From positions 816,341 through 880,340 of the forward strand of contig MU004188.1 of NCBI GenBank assembly GCA_010093605.1: DNA of 64,000 nt. The letters are read 5' to 3'. Below are positions 54,621 through 64,000 of this stretch, piece by piece. The stretch comes from Lophium mytilinum (Eukaryota; Ascomycota; Dothideomycetes; Mytilinidiales; Mytilinidiaceae). The notes beneath the pieces were generated by a model. The model was given only the letters and a program-made list of their open reading frames with translations. It was not told the origin of the DNA and did not search any database. The position numbers were made by a program, and so were the translations under genes. Positions within the stretch are counted from its first letter, which is position 1; every line of letters begins with the position of its first letter.

Positions 54621-56591
54621 ATGTCTGTTTTTGATGAGTCTGTGTTCCGTTCGCCTCTTTTCACAGCTGCAACATGTCTAATCGTCTTCGTAATATACAA
54701 GGTCCGTCTTCACCACTAAGTACACAAGGAAGTGATCTAACCATAAATTCATATAGGCTACCACATACACGGATATACCACATATTAAAGGCCTCCCAGA
54801 GATTCCAGGTGCCTGGCCTATCGTCGGTCACCTGCTGAAGCTTGGAGAAGACCATGCCACAACTTGCGAGAAGTGGTGGAGACAGTATGATAAACCGAGA
54901 CCTCCCAGATCGCTCAATTTCTCATTTTAAACAGGTATAATCACTCCGTATTCCAAATTCGCCTCGGAAACACTCGTGCTGTCGTAGTGAACTCCTTCGA
55001 GGATGCCAGGAAAATGCTCGTGGGCAATCAATCAGCTCTTATTGATGTAGGTCTAGGCTTCGTAAACCTTTCAAAAGCACCTAGAATCGTAATAGCAGTC
55101 GTCCAACAAAATATATCAGCTGACATTCCAGCGCCCTAAACTGTACACCTTCCACGGAGTCATATCTTCCACTCAAGGCTTCACCATTGGCTCGTCGCCA
55201 TGGGACGACAGTTGCAAGAACCGACGTAAGGCGGCTGGAACTGCCCTAGGTCGCTCAATGATGCGAGGCTATTTCCCCATGCTGGATCTAGAATCATACT
55301 GTATCGTCAGAGACCTCGAACGAGATAGCGAGAACGGAGCAACCGAGATCAGCATTCGACCATATATCCAGAGGTATGCGTTGAATACAACGCTAACGCT
55401 CTGCTACGGGATCCGTATGGACGCTGTCTATGACACTCTTTTACGTGAGATTCTGCATGTGGGATCAGCAATCTCACTCCTTCGGTCGGCTAGCGAGAAC
55501 TATCAGGATTATATTCCTGCATTGAGGTATCTTCCAAACAACAAGAAGAATGCATACTCCAAAGAATTACGAGGAAGACGGGATGCATATCTGAATCTTC
55601 TATTGGATAAAGTCCGTGTCATGATAGACAAAGGGACGGATAAGCCCTGCATCTCGGCGGCTATTCTCAAGGATCAAGAAACAAAGCTCACTGGTGTCGA
55701 AGTCAGCTCCATCTGCTTGTCTCTTGTCTCTGGCGGCTTTGAGACCATACCTGGTAGGTTTGAAAAACATACAGTTTACATCTCTGCACTTGAATGCAAT
55801 TGAGTGAACCACTCCTGCTCATGTGTAGGACTTGTTCTCTTGGATATTCGCTAACATCACTAGGCACTCTTACTTCGTGTATCGGATCGCTCGCAACACC
55901 TGAAGGACAAAAGTTTCAGGAACGAGCTTACCAAGACATTAAACGACACTATCCAGACACCGAAGACGCTTGGACTAACAGCTACCAAGAGGAAAAAGTA
56001 CCATATCTCAATGCCATTGTCAAAGAAGCTGGCCGCTACTACACCGTCAGCTCGATGAGCCTTCCAAGAAAAACAGTTACCGAAGTCATGTGGAATGGTG
56101 CCCGAATCCCGCCAAAGACCATGGTCTTGATCAATGCTCAAGCTGGCAATCATGGTAAGTACTACAACTAACTGTGTCTCAAGCCAAGCTCTCTGACACG
56201 TCTAGATACCGATCATTTTGGTCCGACAGCCGACAAGTTCGATCCCGAGCGGTGGCTCGAAGATCCGTCGGAACGCTCCAATTTCGCGGAAAAGCCATCG
56301 CAAGGCCTCGCTCATCTATCATTCGGAGCTGGAGCAAGAGCTTGTTCTGGGCAGATCATGGCACAGCGTCTTCTCTGCTCTTCGCTCATCCGGATCATCT
56401 CGTCATATCGAATCGTGGCAAGCGAGTCAGAGCCACCAAACACAGACTATATCGATTACAACCAGTTCAAATCGGCTTTGGTAGCGATCCCTCGAGACTT
56501 CAAAGTGAAGTTGATTCCTAGAGATAAGGAGGGTACTGAGGCCTGCCTAGCATCTGCAAAGGCTCGGACTAGCGAGTTCTACAAAGAATAA
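54621..56591 (+). CDS. CYP504-type P450, phenylacetate hydroxylase-like
   Basis: Six exons: 54621-54701, 54757-54884, 54935-55046, 55132-55753, 55864-56154 and 56206-56591; 539 aa. It is similar in order and motifs to the CYP504 family (phenylacetate 2-hydroxylase PhacA, 3-hydroxyphenylacetate 6-hydroxylase PhacB), which leads phenylacetate toward homogentisate. Motifs are GLPEIPGAWPIVGHLLKLG, FHGVISSTQGFTIGSSPWDDSCKNRRKAA, the I-helix LVSGGFETIPG, ExxR in VKEAGRYYTV, and heme loop FGAGARACSG with Cys near 458. The C-terminus is DFKVKLIPRDKE. All joins keep frame. Intron 4 (110 nt) runs to an acceptor just after the branch-like GCTAACATC. Divergent from the P450 at 54377, with 243 bp between starts. 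Confidence 0.82.
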
Positions 56592-56889
56592 TCATGAGAC
56601 CAGAAGCAAAAGCTGACAGCACTCAAACTTCGACAACCACACAAAGGCCAACAAAATTAGAGCATCCTCTACCACGTTAGCACTACTAAGGTTTATGGCC
56701 AGCTTAGTCTGCTCTTTAGTTGTTACATCAAATTTACATTAAATAAAGTGCCGGCATCTCTATATCACGTGACGATTTCACATCGGTAAGATCTTCAAGA
56801 CATCTGCAGCTTGCCAGCATATATCAATCACTGGCCATTCCCTATCCGCTTTTCAACGATTCTCTATCACACACCGTCTTTCGACGTTA

Positions 56890-57290
56890 GGGCGAAGAAG
56901 CCTACAACTACGATGAAGGCACACCGACATTGCGTTCGAGCCCGTGTCGGTGGATTATGTGATTGACGGATATGCTGGAGATCGAAAGAAACGCTTTCCT
57001 CGCGTCTGGCTAAGACTGGTATGACTACCTCCCTCCTCCCGTATCAGGTCTATTGGACTAGTTTCTGAGACTGGCTATGGAGATTCCTGTTATGCAGGGT
57101 CGGTATCGGTGAAGTTGGGAGAATGATGGTGCGATTTGGGATGATCAGAGCGTGTTTCATACTGCGACGCATACCTATGAGGAGTTGAGGTATTCGAGTA
57201 AGATTTGTACGGTAAAGTTGGGCGAGCCGTCCTTCGATCCGGAGAGCTTGGGAAGGAGGGGGAGGGGGATGTACTGTACGAAACAAAGTT
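56890..57290 (+). pseudogene. TauD/TfdA 2-oxoglutarate dioxygenase remnant
   Basis: Two pieces of a TauD-type non-heme iron dioxygenase remain. At 56920 HTDIAFEPVSVDY carries the iron-binding HxD. From about 57048 one frame reads LLD*FLRLAMEIPVMQGRYR*, continues SWENDGAIWDDQSVFHTAT and ends LGEPSFDPESLGRRGRG, holding the distal iron-binding His. The two stops (TAG, TGA) stand where the family has Trp, so they can come from single G-to-A changes. Roughly a hundred or more residues between the pieces are missing, and the pieces are in different frames. Family members use 2-oxoglutarate and O2 on sulfonates and related acids. Confidence 0.7.
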
Positions 57291-57299
57291 CAGGGTCAG

Positions 57300-59050
57300 G
57301 CAACTTGGTCACCAAAGCGGCACCCGACACAGAATCACGCAAAGCTAGAAATGAATCAAAGTAACTGTATTACATTTGCATGATATACTAGAGTTCTTTC
57401 GTAGTATCATGCCTGTCCCAAGTTAGTCTATGCGTACTACCAAAGTCTGCTAGAACAAAAGACGATGTTGGGGTAATTTCAGATCTCCAAGGTGATTGGT
57501 TTTGTATCTTCAACGGAAGTTCCTCAGTAAGAACACAGCGAAATAAGATTGTTCATCATTGAGTAAGGGGAAGAGGAAGAGAAGAAGAGAATGAGCTTAC
57601 CAGTCATGGCCCGACCAGCGGGGAAGCACGTTGTTACCTGCCCCAGCAATGGATGCGTCAGCGAGTGTTCCTTGAAAAGCAATTTGGTATGATGCCAAAT
57701 GTTAAAAACATGTCAAGGACCATCTGCAATCAGGCTTTGCGCCTTCGGTTAGCCTCGAACAAGATCCGGAGTATTGTTGAGGATAGCATACCTCATTAAA
57801 TCAGAATTTTCAGTGTTTACTGCTCATTCCGGACATGCCCTCGTTAGGGGCAGCCGGTCACACAGTGTGAATATAGCTTATCATCATAGTATAGATGGCC
57901 CGTTGATCGAAAGGGAAGAAAAATATGTACCTTTGAAATCTAGTCCAAGGTTAGTTGGGTCCATTGATGAGACGCGATGGAATAATTGTTCGTGTCAGTC
58001 GGTAATCAGAATACGCTGTTCTCAACAAGTACATCCCCAGACCGAGCACCCACAGAGTTTGTACGCTCTGCTTTTTGCGGATGCTAGCCTAACGACGACG
58101 ATCTGCCCGCCCATCGCGTTGGGGTATCATCATATAGAATATGTGGCAGGGAATTTGGAAGATTGGGAGGAGTATATGTACCTAGTCGAAGAGAGGCGTT
58201 AGCTATGCTGTCGACGAAATTTGGCATGCAGAAAATATGTATTGAGGAGCAAATCAGACAAGGCTGAAACTAGTTACGGTAGTATCGACAAAATATGTTC
58301 AGATTGAGGAATGCCTTTCCATGTCATATTGTCATCACAATGCTTGGGGAGAGAACGAAGAAGGAGAAAGAGCGTGTACCTTTTGAGAGCAACGTTGAGG
58401 TCGAAGTTGATGATGGAAGGAGCTGGCTGGAAAAGAATCTGCGGCAATGTCAATTAGCAAATGAGAACGCAAAGCCTTCTGACAAGGTGCATGAGCATCG
58501 CTGGTTTGCCTCATGGTTTTAAGGTAGTCCTTCACGATGTTATAGGAATTGGATTGTTCGTAAGATGTGTAATCATTGGCAGCAGCGGATGCGTTCAAAA
58601 TTTGCGCTTACCATGAGTGAGTGCCGAGAGCCAGCTAATGTTAGCTGCGAGACCGCTGCCACTGCCAAAGCGAGGCCATCATATGATAGCAACAACGCGT
58701 GGTGATGGCAAAGTTGTGGTGGTGTTGCGGATGTTGGGTGGAAGTAAAGCTCCGAGAAAAAGTTCTGCAGTTGACCTGGAGCTGTGGCCGCTAGTCTCGA
58801 TCAGATAGCGCCAAGATATCACGTGGGTGTCAGCATCGTCGACGACCTCACGTCTTAGAACTTCGTCTCACCTGGTTGTAAGTGCATTGTTTATGTCTGT
58901 TTCCATTCAATTGTCAAGTTTTATTTTATTTTATTCTACTTCGTGATATCATACAGACTGTCTGGGCAGATTTGGTGGACTAATTGGACAGCATAGCTAA
59001 TGAGAGCATGAAAGCCTCCTAGACCCTCGAAAGGAGAAGGTGTCGTTCCC
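57300..59050. other. Intergenic, 1.75 kb, unresolved
   Basis: A 142-codon plus frame (57774-58202, ending in GYHHIEYVAGNLEDWEEYM) and minus-strand segments flanked by splice-like signals (donors near 57598, 57930, 58382 and 58612) hint at a gene or remnant. No complete model joins in frame and no family was recognised. TTTTATTTTATTTTATTCT at about 58919 is A+T-rich simple sequence. Confidence 0.3.
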
Positions 59051-60185
59051 TCACTTCTTCGCACCGTCCAAGTCCGAGTAGAACTTGTATCCGAAGCTAC
59101 CCGACGGGTCATTGAACCTCAACTTCTTGTCGATCGTCTCGATCTTCTTCAAGTCCTCCGCATCCAACTTGAAGTCGCCCTCCAAGTTCGCCTTGATACG
59201 CGACTCGGTCTTGCTCTTCGGGATGACTGAATGACCGAGCGTGATACCCCATGCGAGCGCGACCTGGGCGCCCGACTTGCCGCCATGCTTCTTGCCGATC
59301 TCAACAAGGACGGGGTCATCCATGAGCTTACCCATGGACTTGCCAGAGTCGTAGATCTCGTTCTGATTGCCAAAGGGGCTGTACTGGGTGACGTGGATGC
59401 CCTTCTGCTTGTGCCACTCGATGAAGTCCTTCTGTTGTAGCCATGGGTGGAGCTCCATCTGGTGGGCGGCAGGGACCTGATCAATGTCAGCAAGAACCTA
59501 AGCTCATGCTTATGCACGACGAATCCGTGAAACAATGGAAGGTACTTACGACACTCGTCTCCTTGAGTAGCCTCTCCAGCTCTCCCTTGCTGAAGTTGGA
59601 AACACCAATCGCCTTGACCTTCCCAGACTCTACTAACTTCTCCATCGCCTTGTAGGTGTCGACGAAATCCGTATCTCCCACCTTGAACTTCCCGTTCGAG
59701 TCCTTCGGCATCAGCTCCTCACCCCTCGCGAACGCCGCCGGCCAGTGCATCAAGTAGAGATCGATGTAGTCGACCCCAAGGTCCTTCAGCGACGCATCGG
59801 CCTCCTTCTCCACATCCTCGGGATGATGGCCGTGATTCCACAGCTTGGTCGTGATGAAGATCTCGCTGCGAGGAACGCCGGAGTGTTTGATAGCTGCGCC
59901 GACTGCGGGCTCCGTGCCGTAGATGCGTGCAGTATCGATGTGGCGGTAACCGGCTTTCAAGGCGGCGATGACGGCAGGCTCTTGTGCCTCCTTGTCCTGC
60001 CAGGTGCCAAATCCAATGGCTGGGATGGGAGCGCCCGTGTTCAGCTTCTGAATAGTGGGTGCCATTTTGACTTGTTTTCGTAGAGTTGTGGTAGAGAAGG
60101 AAGAGAAGGAAGGTGTTGTGTTGTGAAGTCGTGCAGTGAACCGCGGGGCAGATAAAAAGAACGTTCGAGTAGCAGCGGAAGTCAT
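59051..60185 (-). CDS. Aldo-keto reductase, possible dual start
   Basis: Exons 60185-59550 and 59476-59051; 353 aa from the first ATG, 313 aa from the second (60065). It is an NADPH-dependent reductase of carbonyls, of the fungal GCY1/YPR1-like group. The TIM barrel carries the catalytic tetrad: Asp and Tyr in HIDTARIYG, Lys in IFITTKLWNHG and His in LYLMHWP. VKAIGVSNFS and the cofactor-binding SVIPKSKTESRIKANL follow. The second start gives the usual MAPTIQKLNTGAPIPAIGFGTW. The 40 residues upstream are rich in Ser, Thr, Arg and Ala with few acids, like a mitochondrial presequence. The intron is GTAAGT...TCAG, 73 nt. Confidence 0.88.
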
Positions 60186-60459
60186 TTCTTATGCAATTCT
60201 ACAAGAGGCGAATGTTACTACATAAATTGACACATTTTTCAGTGGGTTCGCCTGCCTCTTTGAAAGCTATCGTCATTGTGGCACTTCTCTAAACTTCAGA
60301 ATCGATGACGTCGATTGGACGCGGGCTATGTTGATCTGAAATGCGGCTCCACATCGCGGTCCACCATCACACCATCAAAGTCTGGATTCATCATTCCTGA
60401 CCAAGCATTTCATACTACCCCTGAATTTTCAACATCGGCATATTGCTTTCATAGTCGCA

Positions 60460-60907
60460 ATGGGCGACTACCCTCAACATGTCAAAGCCGCCGTAGAGGC
60501 CGCTGGCAAAGCTGCCCGTCGAAAAACGCGTCAACAACAAGCCTCTCGCACCACGGACACAACATCAAACGATTTTCACGTGTTCCTCGTACATCACGAA
60601 GTGGATATGAAAGACGACGTGCAGCAGGCGGCTGTAGAGCAAGAACCCAATGTCATGGGATTGTTCGCTCACCTCGACGCCGCTCGCTCACCTCGACGCC
60701 GCCAACGCAAAGGTCATGGAAGTCTTCAAAGAGCGCTACGAGGATGTCGTGGAAGAGGACAACTTCGTCCGAGAAGGGCAAAAGGCAGGCGAGAATCAAG
60801 TAACGTGGAACGTTGATGAAATTGGTGCGCTGTCGTTGGAGTATACGGATGCTGCGGAAGGGGATTTCTTCACGGTTCACGTAGTGAGGCATATTGTCGT
60901 GGGTTGA
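60460..60907 (+). pseudogene. Small unknown gene broken by a 19-bp duplication
   Basis: The first frame begins MGDYPQHVKAAVEAAGKAAR and reads HVFLVHHEVD and LFAHLDAA, then leaves frame at a 19-bp tandem duplication (60666-60703). The other frame continues HLDAANAKVMEVFKERYEDVV and ends DFFTVHVVRHIVVG at a TGA. With a single copy of the 19-bp unit, one frame of about 140 codons would run the whole length. No known domain is recognised. It may be a recent pseudogene, a strain-specific allele or an assembly error. Confidence 0.65.
60666..60703. repeat. 19-bp tandem duplication
   Basis: CGCTCACCTCGACGCCGCT is followed directly by the same unit ending in C instead of T. It shifts the frame of the surrounding gene by one base. 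Confidence 0.9.
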
Positions 60908-61148
60908 TTTCAAGGCTCTTCGCACTACATTATTGAAGCCTGTGAAGGACACTAGGTTCGAGCAATTCCCATGTGTGGGGGTTGGATATCAATTTCAACC
61001 AACTGTATTTGCTAATCTAGTGGCGCTTCAGTGATCGACGAAGACGACCATCCTCCAACAAAGGAAATTGTGATCAATGGGTGACAAGGGTCAAAGATCC
61101 ATAAAAGCTTAGCATGAATCCAAAACAATACGCGCCGAGTTCCCCAAA

Positions 61149-62551
61149 TCACCTTGTGAACACGCCAGCAGACTCGCAATGCTCCATGAATCGGTATATA
61201 CCCTCGATACCTTGATATTCCAATGGGGTATGGAGGTCCCCGGAGTCCTCGGCTTCACTGGTGTGCAAACTCTCATATCCAGACGGCGACGACAGCCACG
61301 GGTTTTCGTCGCCGAGATCTTCAAAGTCCATCCCGTTTTCAGAGTGCGTTGAGTATTCGTCCGACGTCATCTTATGCTCTGGCGTCATCATGTGGCGCCA
61401 GTCTATCGGATCTTGTCTTCCAGACACTGGTTTGGCGAAGAATGAACTTTCGGAAGGTGACCTGCTGGGAGCGAAGGGGAAGAGTAGAGCGATCTCGGTG
61501 CCAACGTAGGCATCAAAGTCTTCGTCCTGGCGGACGACTCCACGCTGGACACCTAGTTCATCACAGATCTTCTCTACTGTCCCGGCATCACAGCCAGGGA
61601 AATGAACCCTAAGACTGGACGAGTGGTAAGATATTGGGAGATCTCCCAATCCTGATAGTCGCTTCAAATCGTTTAGAACAGCCGCGAGTTCCTTAAGAGC
61701 CCTGGAGAAATCGACAGAGAGAATATCGAGAAGTCCCTCGCTGTTGAGGTTTAGCTTCTCACATGAAATTGAGGAGAAACCAGTGACGGCGCTCAACGGT
61801 GTTAGCCCAGTGATGGTTGGGTTGATGTTGAAATCGATGAATGAGCCTGGTGTAGCCTTGGGTAGCTTATTTGCCCTTCGGTTCACTTGTGCTTGGAGAG
61901 CAGTGACCGACTTGTATCGCTTCTCGCCCGTATGGGGGTGGATGCCATCGAATTGGGCTTTCTGGCCCGAGATCATGAAAGCGCGCACGGCCTGCGAGAC
62001 GTTCTGCACAACCTGTGCTGGAGCAGCAGGGGAATGGGAGAAGAATCGAGCAGATCCCGCTTGACCAGCGCCGAATGCGTATCCCCCTGCAGTGCGATTG
62101 AAGGCTCCTCCAGTCAAATTGGGGCGAAGCGTTGAGGCAAACGGAGCGCGTCCTGGAAGGCTATAGACAGCTGCTCCAATTCTGGATTTCGGCAACGCGG
62201 CGCGGCCATGTTCAACTCCAGAGCGGGACGCAGCGGTCGTGAAACGTCGGACAACAGCATTGATAGTGCTATGGGTTGTGTACCATCTGCCTTTGCTCTG
62301 TTTGAGGTAGGCTATGCGGTTGATGGGCTGACGCGGGACATGACGTGCGAGGATCGGTTGTAATTCGGCTTGCGAAGTTCTGAGAGAAGGAGGCAGTTGC
62401 TTCTGTATAAGACGCGCGGTATGCTTCCAGGCTGCTCTGTGAAGATAGTCAGCGTTCCACCGTGGGTTTGTATATGAGGTTGATCGTCAACTCACTTGAA
62501 CACTTTCGCGTTCTTAGCCAGCAGCTTATGGAGATGGGCCACGGAGGCCAT
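61149..62551 (-). CDS. Conserved fungal protein with mitochondrial-like N-terminus
   Basis: Exons 62551-62496 and 62436-61149; 447 aa. The start MASVAHLHKLLAKNAKVFKAAW is basic and amphipathic. About 150 residues rich in Arg, Ser and Ala follow (such as SKGRWYTTHSTINAVVRRFTT), resembling a long presequence. The middle part has SFIDFNINPTITGLTPLSAV and RALKELAAVLNDLKRLSGLGDLPISY, ending LRVHFPGCDAGTVEKICDELGVQRG. The C-terminus is acidic. Homologues in Pezizomycotina are sometimes labelled casein kinase II beta 2, but I see no CK2-beta zinc finger, so that name is not supported. The function is unknown. Confidence 0.75.
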
Positions 62552-63584
62552 GGTGAAGTTTTACAGCCCGTCTTTCTTCGTGATGAAGAAGACGAAGAGG
62601 GTGTGGGGAAAATGGGAGGTATGAGGTGGCGAAGGCAGGATGCGTCACCTCGGGTCGGGATCGGCGCCGCTAATCGCCGAGCGTCACGTGAAGTCAAAGC
62701 ATATGCAGATCCATGGCTGGAATTTGTCGAGATCAATCTACAGAGTCAAAATTAGTTTGTGGCTTTGACTGCTGAGGGGGCCCTCGGGTATTTTTGAGAA
62801 GTTCTAGAGGAAGCGTGACTTAGCAAACTTTTACCTGTAATTTAAGTTACAGCGCTTCGAGGTGTACCGGCTGCTTTTGCGGCACATAAGATGACGAGAG
62901 GCGATGTCGGTGTACTCTGTGCAGGGAGGTCCACGGACTTGGGGTTGTAACTCTAGCAATGCCAACTGCTGCCGTTTTCATATTTTGTAGTTCTACAGGT
63001 AGCAGAAGAAAGACACACGCAGCGAACAATTTTTGTATTTACGGGCCAGTGCAGCCCACAGAGCTTGCTTGACAAAGCAGAGAGTCCAAGCGTGTGCAGA
63101 CGCCAACAAACAGTAAAACACAATCTTGAAGCATACAACGCCGCTATGCAGGACAATGCAATCGTAGAAGAGAGAAGGTGAAGTGGGTCATGAGAAGAGA
63201 AACAAGGCGCCACTATGCCACCTCCCGGCCCATGTCCTCCTGCGAAGCAACCCACTGCGGCTTTCCAAGTTCAGGTATTTCGTCGAAAAGCGGCATCGCA
63301 AATAGGATAGTCGACCCAAGGAAGTCTATTTTCATGGAGGAATAAGAAATGATGCAATCCTCCCATGCCGTATAACTGACGCCGACTCAAAACTTTTGAA
63401 AGACATGATATACCCCTAAAACTGCCCAAGAGAAGGAAAGTGCCCCTGCGTCTGCAGGTATTACGCAGGGACCAAACAAAACGGAAACTGAAGACAGATA
63501 TTACGGGGAGGGTGGGGCTGAACCGAATGATCTTCAACGCAGGACGCTCGCAAACATCATCGAAATCTGGAGGAAGACTAACCT
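62552..63584. other. Intergenic, 1 kb
   Basis: Contains the promoter of the minus-strand gene at 62551 and, toward 63584, the likely 3' UTR of the LARP1-like gene. No other gene was recognised. Confidence 0.4.
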
Positions 63585-64000
63585 TTAGTTCTCAAGCAAG
63601 CTCCGAAGCTCGTCGTCGATGAAATCGCTGATCTTCTTCCGATTCTTCAAGTTCAACGCACCATTCCTCCACGCCGACCGAAGTTGTTTCAAGGCAGGTC
63701 GGCTAGCGTCCGCATGTTCCAGCTTAACCAGATCCACGTAGTGACGAGCAATGCGCTCACGAATTGAAGCTTCGCTCGAAAGAGATTCCCCATAGAACTT
63801 TATGAGGTTCCTCAAGCCAACATCCGACAGATTTTGTGCAGCATCCTCAAAAGCAAAACGGCGGAATTCGTCGTACATTCGAGTGTTGAAATTACGAATA
63901 AGAAAATGGGACCAAAACTGATAAAGAACATCCATGTCGTACGGGCAATTACCGATGGAGGCGTTGTTGCGTTGTTCGAGCGCTTTTGAACGGAGGTGGG
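63585..64000 (-). CDS. LARP1-like DM15-repeat protein, C-terminal part
   Basis: The 3' end of a gene that continues beyond the window edge; the visible frame is open from 64000 to the stop at 63585. The sequence SIGNCPYDMDVLYQFWSHFLIRN...MYDEFRRFAFEDA, then VGLRNLIKFYGESL and ALKQLRSAWRNGALNLKNRKK, resembles the DM15 (LARP1) helical repeats, which in LARP1 bind the capped 5' end of mRNAs. It ends SDFIDDELRSLLEN. The La motif, if present, would lie outside the window. The family call rests on the DM15-like pattern. Confidence 0.65.
   Translation of the reverse strand, partial: HLRSKALEQRNNASIGNCPYDMDVLYQFWSHFLIRNFNTRMYDEFRRFAFEDAAQNLSDVGLRNLIKFYGESLSSEASIRERIARHYVDLVKLEHADASRPALKQLRSAWRNGALNLKNRKKISDFIDDELRSLLEN

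Noticed and set aside
61149-62551. CK2 beta-2 identity for this gene
   Set aside because: The CK2-beta zinc finger and dimer motifs are absent; the true CK2 beta is at 37,020.

Overview
The window is nuclear DNA of a filamentous ascomycete (Pezizomycotina), most likely a Dothideomycete. Genes are split by short introns (about 45-75 nt) with fungal donor signals (GTAAGT, GTATGT) and CTAAC-type branch points, and they lie on both strands with 0.2-2.5 kb between them. The proteins are of fungal types. No CRISPR array, operon, rRNA or convincing tRNA was found. All exon models were built by hand from open frames, splice signals and family knowledge; joins were checked for frame, but single-base errors in exon ends are possible.

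Layout. 0-3.5 kb: a two-TM membrane protein and a gene-poor stretch with a 112-bp foldback repeat. 3.5-12.4 kb: MFS transporter, RNase P/MRP subunit Rpp40, a DDT/PHD chromatin protein and a sedoheptulose bisphosphatase (SHB17). 13.7-15.2 kb: a Tc1/mariner-like DNA transposon with intact terminal inverted repeats and a transposase full of TAA/TAG stops, the mark of repeat-induced point mutation (RIP). 15.9-23.4 kb: a secreted Thr-rich protein and a divergent pair of His-rich allergen-like genes sharing one motif block. 25.7-32 kb: AAAP amino-acid permease, phospholipid methyltransferase OPI3 and NatA subunit NAT1. 33.4-44.5 kb: a decaying unknown gene, tubulin cofactor E (PAC2), CK2 beta (CKB1, with an open frame inside its long first intron), a PI-PLC-X protein and RSC7. 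44.5-49.6 kb: a GC-rich block and mostly empty DNA. 49.6-50.4 kb: SF3a subunit 2 (PRP11) with a GC-AG intron.

51.4-60.2 kb is accessory in character: a short-chain dehydrogenase, a P450, a CYP504/phenylacetate-hydroxylase-like P450, the wreck of a TauD/TfdA dioxygenase and an aldo-keto reductase, perhaps a small oxidative catabolic or secondary-metabolic group that is eroding. 60.4-64 kb: a small gene broken by a 19-bp tandem duplication, a conserved mitochondrial-looking protein and the 3' end of a LARP1-like gene.

Most genes are housekeeping: chromatin (DDT/PHD, RSC7), RNA processing (Rpp40, SF3a2), N-terminal acetylation (NAT1), tubulin folding (PAC2), CK2 signalling (CKB1) and phosphatidylcholine synthesis (OPI3). 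The less ordinary parts are the His-rich divergent pair, the open frame inside the CKB1 intron, the redox-gene stretch and several genes caught in decay.
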